From Cheilinus undulatus (Eukaryota > Chordata > Actinopteri > Labriformes > Labridae), in contig NC_054873.1 of assembly GCF_018320785.1 (NCBI RefSeq), positions 30,904,196 to 30,968,195 on the forward strand: DNA of 64,000 nt. Reading direction: 5' to 3'. The first letter of the stretch is position 1, and each line of letters begins with the position of its first letter. Of the stretch, positions 1 through 45,643 are shown piece by piece. Position numbers and translations under genes: made by a program. The notes below the pieces were generated by a model. The model ran no database searches. It was not told the origin of the DNA and worked only from the letters and a program-made list of their open reading frames with translations.

Positions 1-355
1 TAAAAAATTCCTGAATCCAGACGGTGATCCGGATCACTCCATAAATTTTAACAGATCTTCCTTATGCCATTTCTGACATTTCCTGAAAATTTCATCAAAA
101 TCCATCCATGACTTTCTGAGTTATGTTGCTAACAAACAAACAAACAAACCCACCCACCCAATCACATAACCTCCTTGGTGGAGGTAAAAATAGTAATAGT
201 AGCAATAACAATAATAACTACAAGGTGTAATAAATATATTTTAACAATTACAAATATATTTGTCAAATAATTGCAGCTAAATGAACCTTTAACACCGTAA
301 ACACTCAGTGTCAATGCGGGATTTGAACCAAAATGACTCCTGATATTTGGGGCCT

Positions 356-757
356 CTAAGACACCGGAGGGTCATTTCCTCCTGCTTTTTTTTCTCCATA
401 ACCTTGCTTCTCTTGCTCAGTCCTCCATTCAAGATAAGACTGAGTCTCAGACTCTTCACAGTACCAGTTACCAAAATACTGTACACATGAGGGTGGCTGC
501 CTGTCTTTATTGCACTTCTTGCAATGAACAACATTTGTTTTCTTAACATACTTTCTTGTGGAACCATCTCCTGTCTCTTCTTCCTTTTGTGTGGTGTAGG
601 GCACGTCTTCACTGGATGTCTGTGCCTGCATTGATTGTGAGATAATAGAAGGTGCTGGGAGGTTAATGAACATCATCTGGGAGGTTCCATGTCCAGGTAT
701 AGCCATCATCTGTGAGGGTCCAGGCAAAATGGGAAGCGGTGCAGACTGTGAAATCAA
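356..757 (-). CDS. Unrecognised 133-aa ORF with a cysteine motif, probably transposon-derived
   Basis: An open frame of 133 codons reads on the minus strand. Its N-terminal half is rich in Pro, Ser, Ile and Met. The C-terminal half carries four cysteines arranged CxxC then C then C (CKKCNKDRQ...SCVQ...WYCEE), which could bind zinc, followed by a charged Glu/Lys-rich tail. A second minus-strand frame (754-1032, Pro/Thr/Leu-rich) overlaps its start by 4 nt, so the two may be one ORF split by a frameshift. I do not recognise the family. It abuts a decayed LINE on the opposite strand, so a transposon accessory protein or an exon of a decayed element is likelier than a host gene. Confidence 0.3.
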   Translation of the reverse strand: MISQSAPLPILPGPSQMMAIPGHGTSQMMFINLPAPSIISQSMQAQTSSEDVPYTTQKEEETGDGSTRKYVKKTNVVHCKKCNKDRQPPSCVQYFGNWYCEESETQSYLEWRTEQEKQGYGEKKAGGNDPPVS

Positions 758-1034
758 GGGGAGAGAGACAGTGGGAGCTGGTGCGGTCCTAGGTCTTGGG
801 GAATGGTCTGTGGTTGCAACCTCAACTTGAGTTTTTCCTCCCCTGCAGTGTTTGGTGGCAAGATGAAAATATGAGATGGTGCTAAAGTGCTGAAATACAG
901 GGTTGTCACTTTCTGCATAGCACCAGGAAGCTTCTCAGGTCCTGCCGTTGGCGCATCTGGAGCTGAAATACCTTGCGTCAGAGTTGTTTGCTCATGTGTC
1001 TTGCAACGCCTGCTGTACCTGGGGAAGCACAAAA

Positions 1035-3409
1035 CAAGTACATTTATATACTCAGTCCAATACTAACAGACATTTTCCAGGAGGCATGGCAATGTGGTTC
1101 TCCCCCTGACAGTTTTAATGATGCTATTATATGCCTTATACCAAAAAAGGACAAAGCTCTGACTGACCCAGCTAACTACAGACTAATAAGCCTGATAAAT
1201 GTTGACTGTAAAATATTGTCCAAAGTGTTAGAAGTTTTTGTAAATGCATTAAAGTGTTATATTCACACCCTAGAGCTGCAGTGTTTATTAATGGGATGAT
1301 ATCTCCATTTTTTTAATGTTTCTAGATCTACCTGTCAGGGGTGTAGTTTAAGCCCACTTCTGTTCACAATTTTTCTTGAACCACTGGCTGTATTAATTAG
1401 AAAGGAACCAAGAATTAAGAGAGTTATGGGAGGCAATAAAGAACATAAACTGTTTCTTTATGCTGGTGATATTTTTATACTAAACCAAGAACCATCAGAC
1501 TCAGTATCACTGCTACTAGAAGTCATTGAAAAATACTCCAAGGTGTCTGGTTATAAAATTAACTGGCACAAATCTGAGGCTATACCTGTATCTCAAACTT
1601 GCACCTCTAACACTCACTAGTTTCAATTTTAAGTGGTTTCCTAAAGGTATGAAATATTTAGGAGTAGAACTGAATCCAGAGGTAGGAGAATTTATAACCT
1701 TTAACATAGAAACACTACTAAAAAAAAAATCAAAGCTTGAAAACTGGACTAGGTTATGTTTAACCCTATGGGGAAAAGTTAATATAATTAGGATGGTCAT
1801 TGTCCCACAGATAAATTATTTAACTGGAATGATACCTACGGATATACCTGACCAATTACTACAAAGGTACAACAACATGATAAAACACTTTCTTTGGGAG
1901 GAAAGAAAACCTAGAATCAACTTAGACAGACTTTGCCAACCTAAGACAGTTGGAGGCCTTTCATTTCCAAATATAAAATATTACAGCATTTCATTTGAAA
2001 TGGTTAAAATGTCAAAACACCGGATGGATGGAAATGATGAGTTAGACTGGGTCTTAATAGAACGGAGCTTACTTCCCCTTTCAAACCCGTCGAGGCATTA
2101 TCACAAACATTCAAGAAAAATAAAAATGTCAGGATAAATTCTATCTTGGTTCATTCCAGGAAGGTAAAAGCCCTCCAAATAATCAGAAGTATGCATCTTT
2201 ATGGTATAACCCTAAAATAAAAATAGGCAAGCAAACAATTTATTGGGCCAGTTGGCTAAGACAAGGTATTAGAATACTTATAGATCTGTTTAAGAATGGC
2301 AATTTTCTCTCTTATAACAGGATGACGGAGAAATTTAGGAGAAATTTAATTTGGAAGACGTGGACATTTTTGGAAGTATTTACAAATAAGACACTGTATG
2401 TACAAAACATTTCATTTTCTGCAAGAAAAAAATATAACTGAACAATATTTTCACCTCCCTGTAACTTCAGTTAAAGTATCAAAGTGGTATGAAATATGTC
2501 AATGGTTAAACATCAATAAAAAAAGAAATCTCAAGGGGATTTGGGAGAAGGATTGAGGATATACAGTAGATGATGAAACATGGGAAAGGATTCTTTCCAG
2601 TAATGGGAAATAATGTTAGAGAAGCCAGGGGAAAAATTATACAATATAAGATGTTAACAGATACTATTACACTCCTACAAGATTACATGACATGGGATAA
2701 ATAAAGATGGTTTGTGTTGGAAGTGTGAAACAGAATGTGTCACTTACGTTCACGTGTTTTGGGATTGCCGGATGGTCTTCCCATTATGGAAATGTGTTTT
2801 GGATCTTATGGAGAACTGGTTAAAATGTTGTTTGCCTAGATCGCCACAGTTATGTCTATCTAAAGAGCAATGGGACAATTTTGGCCATCATATTTTGGAA
2901 ATAAGAACCTGACCTTTTTAAGAAACGGACAGACTGTATAAGTGCGTTAGGCTACGTTCGCACTGCAGGCCTTAATGCTCGATTCTGATCTTTTCTCAGA
3001 TCTGATTTTTTTTGTTTGCCTGTTCACACTGCAGTCAACTTCCAAAAGATCAGATATGTATCTGATTTAGAACCACATTTGAAAGTGGCCTGAATCTGAT
3101 CCAAAAAGGTTAGAATCAATGTGACTTGCGCTGTTCACACTGTCAGGAAAAAATCAGATACGAGTCACATGTGCGCAAGATTCAGGTCACTTTTAACTGC
3201 AGAGTGAACGTAGCCTTAGTGTAATGGTACAGATCTTGCATCAGTGATGCTTATTCATTATAGTATCGAATGTACAGTATGTTTCTCAGTGTCTGTTATG
3301 TTTCCTGCCTGTTTTGTTTGTGTTCATATTTATAGATTTGTTTTTTGTTTATTCCTTGTATTTCTTCACTATGATAAAAGCAAATAAAATTTCAATTATA
3401 AAAAAAAAC
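1035..3409 (+). mobile_element. Degenerate L1-clade LINE, 3' part of ORF2 and 3' UTR
   Basis: Conceptual translation in shifting frames gives reverse-transcriptase blocks in the right order: IPKKDK...YRLISLINVDCKILSKVL (about 1140-1230), GCSLSPLLFTIFLEPLA (about 1336-1390), LFLYAGDIFI (about 1450-1480, the YADD box reduced to YAGD), then GMKYLGVEL and the thumb region up to about 2110. A C-terminal CxxC...H...C segment lies near 2715-2790. Frameshifts and stops occur throughout, so it is dead. The 3' UTR ends in an A-rich tail near 3390-3409. The order and the KYLGVEL/NWxxxLTLWGKVN features fit the L1 clade of fish. The 5' part is missing. Confidence 0.75.
2950..3215. mobile_element. 266-bp MITE with terminal inverted repeats, inserted in the LINE 3' end
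   Basis: The left end reads ggctacgttcgcactgcag and the right end is its near-perfect reverse complement (ctgcagagtgaacgtagcc). Both ends are flanked by tta, a 3-bp target duplication of the kind made by PIF/Harbinger transposases. It encodes nothing. The internal sequence also has subterminal repeats of the word gatcagat/tctgatc. It interrupts the 3' region of the L1-type LINE and so is younger than it. Confidence 0.75.
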
Positions 3410-3410
3410 G

Positions 3411-4790
3411 ATTAAACATGCGTAAAGGTAAATAGCAGAGATGAGTTCATGACTTGGACTCGAGTCGCACTTAAGTCACACACATCAGTGACTTGAGACT
3501 TGACTTGGACTCATGCGCAAAGGACTCATGTGCGAAAGACTTGAGACTCGACTCGTGAACAAATGTGAAGGAATATAGCCTGGACTCTCACCTGAGAGCA
3601 TTTCTTTGGGTTTTCTGGGGTTCTCTTTTGTCAGCTGCAAGGCAGCAGTGGTTTAGCTTACCCTTTTTTTATCAGTTTATAAAAAAGGAGCTTTTGTTTC
3701 TGTTTCCCCCTCTCCAAATAAATCATTCATGATTTTAGTGATTATCCTTGTTGGGTAATTTTATGAAACCAAGTTCTGCAGTTGGGTCCCCTTCCCTGAC
3801 AACAAAAGGGCCAATACATCTAAATTACATCATTTGAGAAGATCCGTTACTGTGGGACTTTGACACTGGACCTCTTAACGAGTAAACTTATCAGTACATG
3901 ATAGAAAACAAGGTCTGGCAGCATGAATGCATGTATCATGATGTGATTGAGGTCCATAATTAGTGCATTAATATTTTACATAAGATTGATCTCATGCTTT
4001 ACAATGCCTTTCAGTAAACTTTGATAAAACCAATGCAATGTCTCCCATTCATAGTGATGTCAACTATGTCAACTCAGTGGACAAATCAAAAGACCTCTGC
4101 ACCTTATGTTATCAAACATAAAATTACTCTCTCATATAGCTACTTTTCAGTCCATACTAACCTCCTTTTTCTGTTGTTAAATTATAAGACATAAACTTGA
4201 TCTACCCAGAGTTAATCATTTTCTGACAAATAAAAGTATCTCTCAGGAAATGAGTTATCCTTGGTTTAAGACAGTACAAAATAAAGAAAAATAATTGTGA
4301 TAGACCACTGAAATATAGTGATGTATCATATATTTGGAATAATATTTCACTAAACAGACATGCTGCTATTCATATAACTGAACTGATTCGAGATGAACTA
4401 AGGTTCCCATCAGGTAACCTGACAGGCCATTGGATTGCCAAATGGTGATTTAGTGATTCTAAGTAATTTTAGAGATTGGAGAAAAATCCCTAAAATGGTA
4501 TAAGCAGGCTAATGAAGTTTTAGGCTTTACATGAAAGTGTTCTTATTTGGAGCAGAGTCATCCGTTTATCTGGTCGTGTCACAATGTGTTTGTGGTTTTC
4601 TTTGTTACTCAGCCAAAGTTCAACATTTGACCAACTACAGTTCCCGTAATCCTCTGCAGCCTCTGCCGTTTTTGTGAGATTATTGCTCTGATTAATTGTA
4701 TTGCAAATGTACACATGTATATTGCGTTGTGTTCGGATAGAAAGATAAAATATTAAGTTATGTGTGTTCATTCACAAACTGCACGAGGTC
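3411..4790. other. Intergenic stretch with no recognised gene; local degenerate repeat
   Basis: I see no gene here. Around 3440-3570 there is a degenerate tandem run of variants of gacttgagactcgactc and its reverse complement, a kind of repeat common in fish DNA. The rest is AT-rich and unremarkable. A minus-strand 83-codon frame at 4520-4771 has no recognisable motif and is probably chance. Confidence 0.4.
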
Positions 4791-4864
4791 ACGAGGTCAG
4801 TGAAACGGGAGGAGGAAGGGGCAGGAAAGTCTGGTTTGTGTCGAGCACCTGTCATTGCACCATA

Positions 4865-4902
4865 GGCCCCGCCCTACGTCATGTATTGTGACTAATATTT
4901 AA
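4865..4902 (+). promoter_or_regulatory. Candidate core promoter of carboxylesterase copy A
   Basis: Upstream of the start codon at 5014 there is a GC box (ggccccgccc, 4865-4874), an abutting CRE-like tacgtca (4875-4881) and a TATA-like tatttaa (4896-4902). The spacing would put transcription start near 4925-4935 and give a 5' UTR of about 80-90 nt. This is a motif reading only. No equivalent cluster was found in front of copy B. Confidence 0.45.
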
Positions 4903-5013
4903 TGCAGAAGTTGTTCAGTCAGGGTTAGTAGGGAAGCCCAGTGCAGGAGGAAGAATATCTCTTCCCTCTCTGGAGAGCTCAGCTGTGTCGCAATCCCCAC
5001 AGACACGACCACC

Positions 5014-21715
<16,702 letters not shown>

Positions 21716-21807
21716 ATACAGTCTCCTCTCCTTTCTCTGCCTTGTGAATTTTGCAGTTGATTCCAGACTAAATCACCAAAAAATCAGCTGGAAACACATT
21801 AGATATA

Positions 21808-24765
21808 GAATAATTATGATGATAATAATACGGGGAAAAGACAACAATGAAAATGAAACAAAGCCAGCAAGTTAGTTCTGCCAGTAATCTTGAGCACATA
21901 CATTCACACCTGACATGCATCTTTATCAAATCACATGACTCACATCCTCCTAAACTAGTGGGCTATTTAAGCAGCAAGATTTCCTTTCTCTTCCTCTGCT
22001 GCATCGCTGCGCCTGGATCGAACACTGTGCTCTCGCCTTCAACCCACCTCCACCCTAGCATCCACTTGTTGGCTCTGACTGGGGATTAAAGCTGTTATAT
22101 TAACACTCCTCAAATTCTATATGTAAAATCTGTGAGGAGTGATTAAGTCGGAGTCTGGTGCCAAATATATAATGTTGCATAATAAATGCTTAAACAAAAT
22201 TCAATGTGAGATTATTGGCTGAAATGACACAAGCAGATTTTGGGTGTTAGTAAAAGTAGTCAATGATAAAAATCAAAAATGTAAGAGCCAGTGAGAGATG
22301 ATAAGATTCCTGTGATAATAGGGCAGATGATATAATATATGGGAGAATAAGAGAATTGTATACACAAACAAACAACCAAGGACATGAAGATGAAGATGAT
22401 GGCATCACATCGGTGGGGATAAAACAAAATAGGAGGATTCAAAACAGACAGGTAAGAAAAAGGGGAAAAAGTAAGTAGAAATTAAGTAAAAAAGCATAAA
22501 GTAAGCAGACATGAGATAATAAAGAAGGGTATAAAAATCCATGAAAAAAGAATAAGAGCAACAGAGTAAATAAACAAGGAGAATTAAAATAAATAAATGG
22601 TTAAAAGAGACATCACATAAAAGCAAGTCTAGAAAAGTTAGCTTTAAGGAGTGATTTAAAAGATGATACTAAATCTGCTAGCTTTATCTCCTTGGGCAGG
22701 TCCAAAGAAGAGGGGCCCTGACAGCAAAAGCCCTGTCTCCTTTAGATTTTAGTCTCAACTTTGGAACAACGAGGAAGCCCCCGCCCCCCTTTAATCTATG
22801 GCAGCACATTGGCTCATTAGGGTTGACATTTCACGATTGTAACCTGGTGCTAAACCCATTAGAGCTTTGAAAACGATCAGTAAAGTCTTAAAATCAATTC
22901 TAAAAGCAGGAAGCCAGTGGAGGGAAGCGTGGATAGGGGTGGTGTGATGTTGTCAGTTAAAACCAGTTAAAAGCCTAGCTGCTGTTCTGGACCAGTTGGA
23001 GGTGGGAGAGTGATTTGTTTGTGATACCAGAAAGAAGGGAGTTGTAGTAGTCCATGCAAGAGAAGATTAGTAAATGAATAATTTTTTCAAGGTCAGCAGG
23101 GAGCAAAGTGGATTCAGTTTTGAATATGGATCTGGTTTGGATGAAGCATGACTGGACTATTTTCTTGATGTGTGCTTCGACTGTGAGGTTTGATTTAAAA
23201 GTAACTCCTAAATCTCTTGCAGTTGGTCTGATGTTAGAAGAGAGTGGACTGAGAAAACTGTTAATCAGGCTTGTGTTTGGATTTGGATAATTAAAGAGTA
23301 TGATTTCTGACTTTGATTCATTTAGCTGTAAAAAACTTTGTGCCATCCAACATTTGATCTTTGAAACCGTTAAAAACAGCACCTAGGCTAGTAAAATCAC
23401 CAGGTCTTAGCAGAAGGTATATCTGTGTGTCACTGGCATAAAAATGGAAGGATATATTATGACATTTAATTATACAACATAAAGGAAGCATATAAAATAA
23501 GAATGGACCTAAAATAGAACCTTGCGGTACATCACAAGTAATAGGAGAGGTGGAAGATGAGTGGTTACCTATGGCGACCGCAAAGGTACTGTCTAAAAGA
23601 TAGGAATGAAACCAACTAAGTGCAGGGCCCTTGACACCAACCCAGGTCTGGAGATGTTCAATTGAAATAGCATGATCAACAGTGTCAAATGCCACACTTA
23701 AATCTTAAATAAAATTGCAATCTCTCCTCTGTCTGCAGCTAAAAGAAGGTCATTTGTCACTTTGAGGTCTCTGTACTATGTTGTGCTCTAAAACCTGATT
23801 GAAATTTCTCAAAGATGTCATTATCATTCATAAAAGCCAAAATCTGGGTTAAAGCTACTTTCTCTAAAACTCTGGATAAAAATGGGAGTTTGGAAATTGG
23901 CCTTAAATTACTAGGATCAGAAGGGTTTCTTTTTTTTTTGGTTTCTTTAAAAGTGGTTGGACCACAGCATGTTTAAAAGCAGGCGGCCAGTTAAAAGTGA
24001 GCTATTGATAATGGCTAAAATACTGGGCCCAACATTGTCAACTTTGAAATTTGGTTGGTATGGTGTCAAGGCTGCACGTAGTTGGAGTCAACTTAGAATA
24101 TCTGATAAAATCGGCATAGTGATATGATTAAAACAGCTAAAACAATGTTAAAAGGGTCAGTGTGGTTGTAAAACAAAGTCAGGAGGAAATCTGTGATCTA
24201 ATGCTGTCAATCTTTTCTGTAAAAAATGTTAAAAATGACATGTCTCATGTGAGGCATCAGTAAAATGACAGGGAGAGGGGTTTGAGATAGAATCTCAAAC
24301 TTTGAATAAAACCCTGGGGTTAGAATGATTGGGTAAGATCAGATTAGAATAAAATGATGCTCTTGCTTCTTGAATTGCTTTTTGATCATTTTTCAGTGCA
24401 TCTTTCCAAATCTCATAAAAAAAATGTAATCCAGTTTTTTTCCATTTTCTTTCTTTCCATCTGCAGTCCCTCTTTAACTCTGCAGTGGCTTCATTTAGCT
24501 AGGGCTGCAGTGATTTAAGTGACATTTTTGCTTTGTATGGGGCAACTGAATCCAACGTGGTCTTACAGATATGATTAAAATTGGAGACCAGCTCATCTGT
24601 ATTAAAATTTGGTTTAAAAGCAGTTAAAGAAGCAGCAGTAAAAAGCTCAGATACTTGATGGCAGAGGTGAGAGGTAAAAACATGACACGAGATAGGTGTG
24701 CAACTAAAAACAGATCAAAATACTAAAACCACACTAAATAAAACCAGTTTATGATCTGAATGAAT
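21808..24765 (-). mobile_element. About 3-kb insertion in A's 3' flank, mostly an L2-type LINE on the minus strand
   Basis: Copy B passes straight from the counterpart of 21807 to that of 24766 near 43421, so this block is extra in A. Minus-strand translation gives RT pieces: FDTVDH (near 23690), DVPQGSILGPFLF (about 23500), FHFYASDTQIYL (about 23415-23450; the YADD box has become YASD), then WMAQSFLQLNESKSEIILF and PTARDLGVTF (22975-23382). This is the L2-type order. The catalytic change and stops make it inactive. At 21961-22090 lies a TATA-like stretch (ggctatttaagcagc) with a C-rich downstream part that I cannot assign. Confidence 0.75.
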
Positions 24766-25164
24766 TAAACATTTGATATACAAAGTGGATATCATGTTCT
24801 AAAAACTCACATACTTGTGTTTAAGCCTGTGTGACTATATTTAAATCAGTGAAGACTTAGTACAAGTTTATCAAGCATTTTTTTTTACAAAATATAAAGA
24901 AAGAAATGTGCAATGTCTTTGGCAATTAGACTACATTGTGATGACTAAATGTACTTGCAGGGGTAGTGAGGAAAATGGCAGGAATAGAACACCCCCCTTT
25001 GTAGTCTAGACACTGGTGGTGGTGGTGTTGATGAGAGATGCGGGATCAGATGAGGAGTAGGATTCTGAAAAACTGGACCAGGAAACGAATGAGCTGGCTT
25101 GGAGGAGGAGACTGAGGTATGCAGGGTGGGATCAGAATCAGCCCTATGAGGATCTGGACTAGAT

Positions 25165-26407
25165 GCTGATGAACTTAATGGAGGTGGCTGGGGTGGAGGA
25201 GGGTTGCAGAGTCCACACTGAAAGGACAGGCTGACTGGAGGAAAAAGGATGACAGATTTAAAATTTCGCAGCGTTCCATTTGGGTGGGTCACCCAGATAT
25301 ATTTAAAGCCACCCGAGCATGTCTAATCTCGTATTCTCTCTTTTGAATTTATATAATCACAACCTGTGTGCTTGAGGGAGATATCCACAAGTAAATCCTT
25401 CTGTAAATGCATCAATGGTGAAAATGGCACACACAATATGTTTCTGCAGCTTCTTGCAGCTGAGATCCTCCTGTACTCTAGGACATTGGTTCTCAGCTGG
25501 CACAGCTTCAGGACCCACTGCAGTCTCTTCAATGGCGACGCTACCTGAATGTCAAAAATTTCTCTGTCACTGTTATATTTTAAGTGAAAAGTGTTCCAGT
25601 TTGGACCTTAGATGGAACAAAACATCTGACTGAAAAAGAATCTCCTTTGTGACCAATTTTTGGGCCACATCAGGCCCACCACATTCTCCTATCCAGCCCT
25701 CAGAACATTATAAAATTCAAAAAATGTGAAGATTAAAAAAAAAAAATACTGTGTGTTTTTATTTTATTTTATTTTTTTTTATTTATATAAACTCCCTATG
25801 GCTATTAAAACTAGAGATACAAGATATTTTTGGCCTGATATCAGCAGATATTAACTTAAAATGGTCATTATTGGTATCAGCAGATATGAAAATTTTTGCC
25901 AATATTTAATACAGATTATTTGGCTGTGAATATCAGCATATATCAACTGTAAATTTTTGCATTAAAATGTGTTCAAAGGACAGAAGGTTTTGGTCTGAAA
26001 TACATATTTAAATGTTTGTATCGGATAAAATTAATCTGTGAATATCAGCATATCAGCAAAATATCCAGTATTGTGTGTCCCCAATTAAAGCAACTCTATG
26101 AAATATGGAGATTGAAACCATTTCATCAGGAATGACTTTATGATTCATCGTGTTTTTGGGAAATTCAACTGTCAGCCATTACTAGCAAATATGATGCATG
26201 TTTAACACATATTTGTCAGCACACTCTTGGTTAAAGCTGCCATTTTAACTGTTCACTTTTGGTTTCAGGTGTTTTGGAAGTGCAATAAACAAAAATATGT
26301 AAATTAGACCAAATCTTTTTTTCTTTTTTTATTGTAGTTTATTTGAAAGTTCAGCCCCTAAAATGTCTGTCAATGAAAAACCTGGCCCTTTTATGACCCC
26401 AGCAATG
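25165..26407. other. Spacer between the two duplicated units
   Basis: Not repeated elsewhere in the window. It includes a relic resembling a hAT end (ttggttctcagctgg near 25486), an A/T homopolymer-rich part (25735-25790) and, at 25820-26090, a fish-type repeat with recurring atatcagca. I looked here for a first exon of copy B (signal peptide followed by a phase-1 GT donor) and found none. Confidence 0.5.
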
Positions 26408-26860
26408 CAGGGTGTGTCTGTGAACCACCAGCATATATTCAGTCTGAAAGAAACACATTACCTTCCCCCAAAATGCTCCACATTAATAAAAAAAAAACTA
26501 GTTAGAAAAAAATCTGTACTATACATAATTAATCATCCATTTTACATAATAAAAGTCAGTCAGGAATGTTTTTGTCCCAGGGCACAAAATTTTCCTTAAA
26601 ACACTTTCTTTGTTCAATAAATAAATAAAAACACCTTGAGAGGTCAATTCCCAAAAGTTTAATGAAGAACGTAATACTATGTGATGAACTGTCCAATTTC
26701 TTTGGTTATGGCATAAACAACAATCTAGTGATAAAACAGGAGTTGCTCACTCAAATGGTATAATAAAAATGTAGTCTGCAAGTCTTTTAAAAGAACAATC
26801 AACTTGATTGTTACATCTTTAAGGCAATAATAATGTTACTCACTTTCTATATCCTGACAG

Positions 26861-43324
<16,464 letters not shown>

Positions 43325-43737
43325 ATATAGTCTCCTGTCCTTTCTCTACCTTGTAATTTTTTTCAGTTGATTCCAGATTAAATCCCCAAAAAATCAGCTG
43401 GAAACACATTAGACATAGAATGAAACGTTTGATATACAAAGTGGATATTGTGTTCTAAAAAACTCACATACTTGTGTTTAAGCCTGTGTAAATCCAGTGT
43501 TTTCCACACACAGACTATATTTAAACAGAAAAGACTTCACACAAGTTTATTAAGCATTTATTTTGCAAATTTAAAAGGAAATGTGCAATGTCGTTGGCGA
43601 TTAGACTCCATCATGATGACAAAATGTACTTGCAGGGGTAGTGTGGAAAATGGCAGGAATAGAACACCCCCCTTTGTAGTCTTGACTCTGGTGGGGGTTT
43701 TGATGAGGGATGCAGGATCAGATGAGGAGTAGACTTC

Positions 43738-44386
43738 TGACTTCTTTTCCTACCTTAATTTTTTAGTTATGCTATTTTATATTTTAGTTCTTAGGTTTTA
43801 TTTGTACTGAGGTTTTACTTATTTTTATCCTTTTATCATTTTTAGGATCTCCAGTGTTTCCTCTGGGGGAGCCCTCTGCACCGGGAGCAGTGGTCGGCTA
43901 TGGCTGCAGGGGTCTGTCTCGTGGGTTCCTGGTGGAGGTTTGGTGTCTCTGCCTCATCCCTCCTCTGGGTCCTGCGTCGGTGTCCTGTAGCTGTGGGTGA
44001 CTCGCTGCTCCTGGTGCAGACGGCCCCTCTGATGGCGCTTTCTCAACTGGTTCATCTGTACTCAGCCTCTTGTACTCAGCCTAATGTCCACTATTTTAGT
44101 GTGTGTGTGTGTGTGGGGGGGTGTGTTTGTGAAACGGTGTGTGTGAGTGGGTGTGAGTGGGTGCACATGTAACTGTTGTCTGTAGGGTGGTTGATAGTGG
44201 GATAGGGTGGTTGCGGGTGTGTGGGTGTGAGGGAATGACTCTAATTGTCTATATTACGCAAAAGGTGGGGGTGGGTGGGTTTGAGGGAATGTTTTTAATT
44301 TGTCTATGTACAGCACTTTGAGTTACATGTCATGTATGAAAAGCGCTTCATAAATAAAGTTTGATTATTGATTGATTGATTGAGAA
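43738..44386 (+). mobile_element. Short retroposon inserted in the 3' flank of copy B only
   Basis: Copy A runs straight through the site (25060-25075), whereas B has 0.65 kb inserted. The insert contains a G+C-rich part (43860-44060), a GT-rich stretch (44100-44230) and a 3' end cagcactttgagttacatgt ... gaaaagcgcttcataaataaag followed by (attg)n. That 3' end is typical of fish LINE/SINE tails, so it is a SINE or truncated LINE. Confidence 0.7.
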
Positions 44387-44479
44387 ACTGGACCAGGACA
44401 CCAATGAGCTGGCTTGGAGGAAGAGACTGAGGTATACAGGGTGAAATACGCAGTAGACTTATGAGGATCTGGACTAGAT

Positions 44480-45600
44480 CATCTTATTATCATGGAAGCA
44501 ACTTTGATATACCAAGAATAAAAGAAGTGGGTAAAAATACTCTACCCATAATCATGGTAAAGTGGAATGATTTAAAATGTAAATGGTGGACTTGATCTTG
44601 TATAGGGCATTTCTAGTCATCTGACTAGATAAAGCACTTTTCACTGCAGGTCACACCTTCTCATTTACACCTTTTCACTCCACATTCACACACTGATGTC
44701 TGCCCACTACTAGCTCCAGTACTCCATAGGCTTGTTTTCATCATTTTCTTCTCGGCACAAATTTGTGCCCCTCTGAAAACAGCTCCGGGATCCACTTTTT
44801 GTTCCCTGAGGTCAGGTCAGGTATGGGAACATATGCCGGTTCAGCACTTCGCCGCATCAACCTTGGTCCTGAAATGCTCTGGCCATCCTCCAGATACACA
44901 CAGTTGCCCCTTGCGTCTGGACCAGCCCACCAGGTCCTGGGCACCCAGTATGCTGCAAGCTGGATTTGAAGTGTCCCAGCTCACCAGTTGAGAACCACCT
45001 CTACCCTATTGAGAATAAGCCTTTAGCCCAGCATTTCAAAAAGCAAGTGTTATTTGAGCATCTATTTACTTCGTGCTGTTGATAAATACTGTCATAACAG
45101 CAGAAACTCAAAAAATGAGAGGGGGCAGGATGGTCACCCAAGTACAGAGTAGTCCTGTGGGAAACACTGAAATGATTTTGCATTTGTAAGTGTGAGCTTC
45201 TTTCAAAAGCATTCGCTTTTTAACTGTAAAGTGGGATCAGGTTTTTTATCTAGTTTTTATGCTGAACATCAATTTAAACCTTCATATGTGTACAAGTCTA
45301 ATAGTTGATGTTCTATTACATTTAAACCTTTTGACATCAGTGTTCATAACTTCCTTTACATTATATTTTATTTGCATTCCTCAGTCAATATGCCAAAATG
45401 CTTTTCTTTTCTTTCTTTCTTTTGTGTAAAAAAAAACACAGAAAAAAACAAATTCTAGAGTGAAAATGGTTAAATGTGTCACAGATGTCCAGCCTAAATT
45501 GTTATCAAGTGAGTTTAAACCTCTACATGATCATGAGTTTGTTGGTTATTTTTGGTCTTATATCTCACATTAGTGAGGGGGGATAGGATACACACACAAA
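44480..45600. other. Intergenic DNA between copy B and fbxo31 3' end
   Basis: No gene recognised. A G+C-richer segment at 44735-44990 has open frames on both strands without known motifs and ends in agttgagaaccacc, which resembles a hAT terminus and its relative near 25486. The two genes converge here. Confidence 0.4.
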
Positions 45601-45643
45601 CAGCAGAAATGAATAAACTGATTTGACGAAAAACTTTCTAGTT

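Noticed and set aside
25438-25530. MFLQLLAAEILLYS... as a possible first exon for copy B
   Set aside because: Hydrophobic start, but no GT donor in the required phase follows and the downstream part resembles a hAT relic.
26833-26860. In-frame ATG just before exon 2B as the natural start of copy B
   Set aside because: The same ATG exists in copy A (10884), where it lies in the intron before a good acceptor. The leader MLLTFYILTAPE is too short for a convincing signal peptide. Kept only as an alternative.
44100-44240. GT-rich tract as a regulatory or Z-DNA element
   Set aside because: It is part of the retroposon at 43738-44386; no reason to assign separate function.
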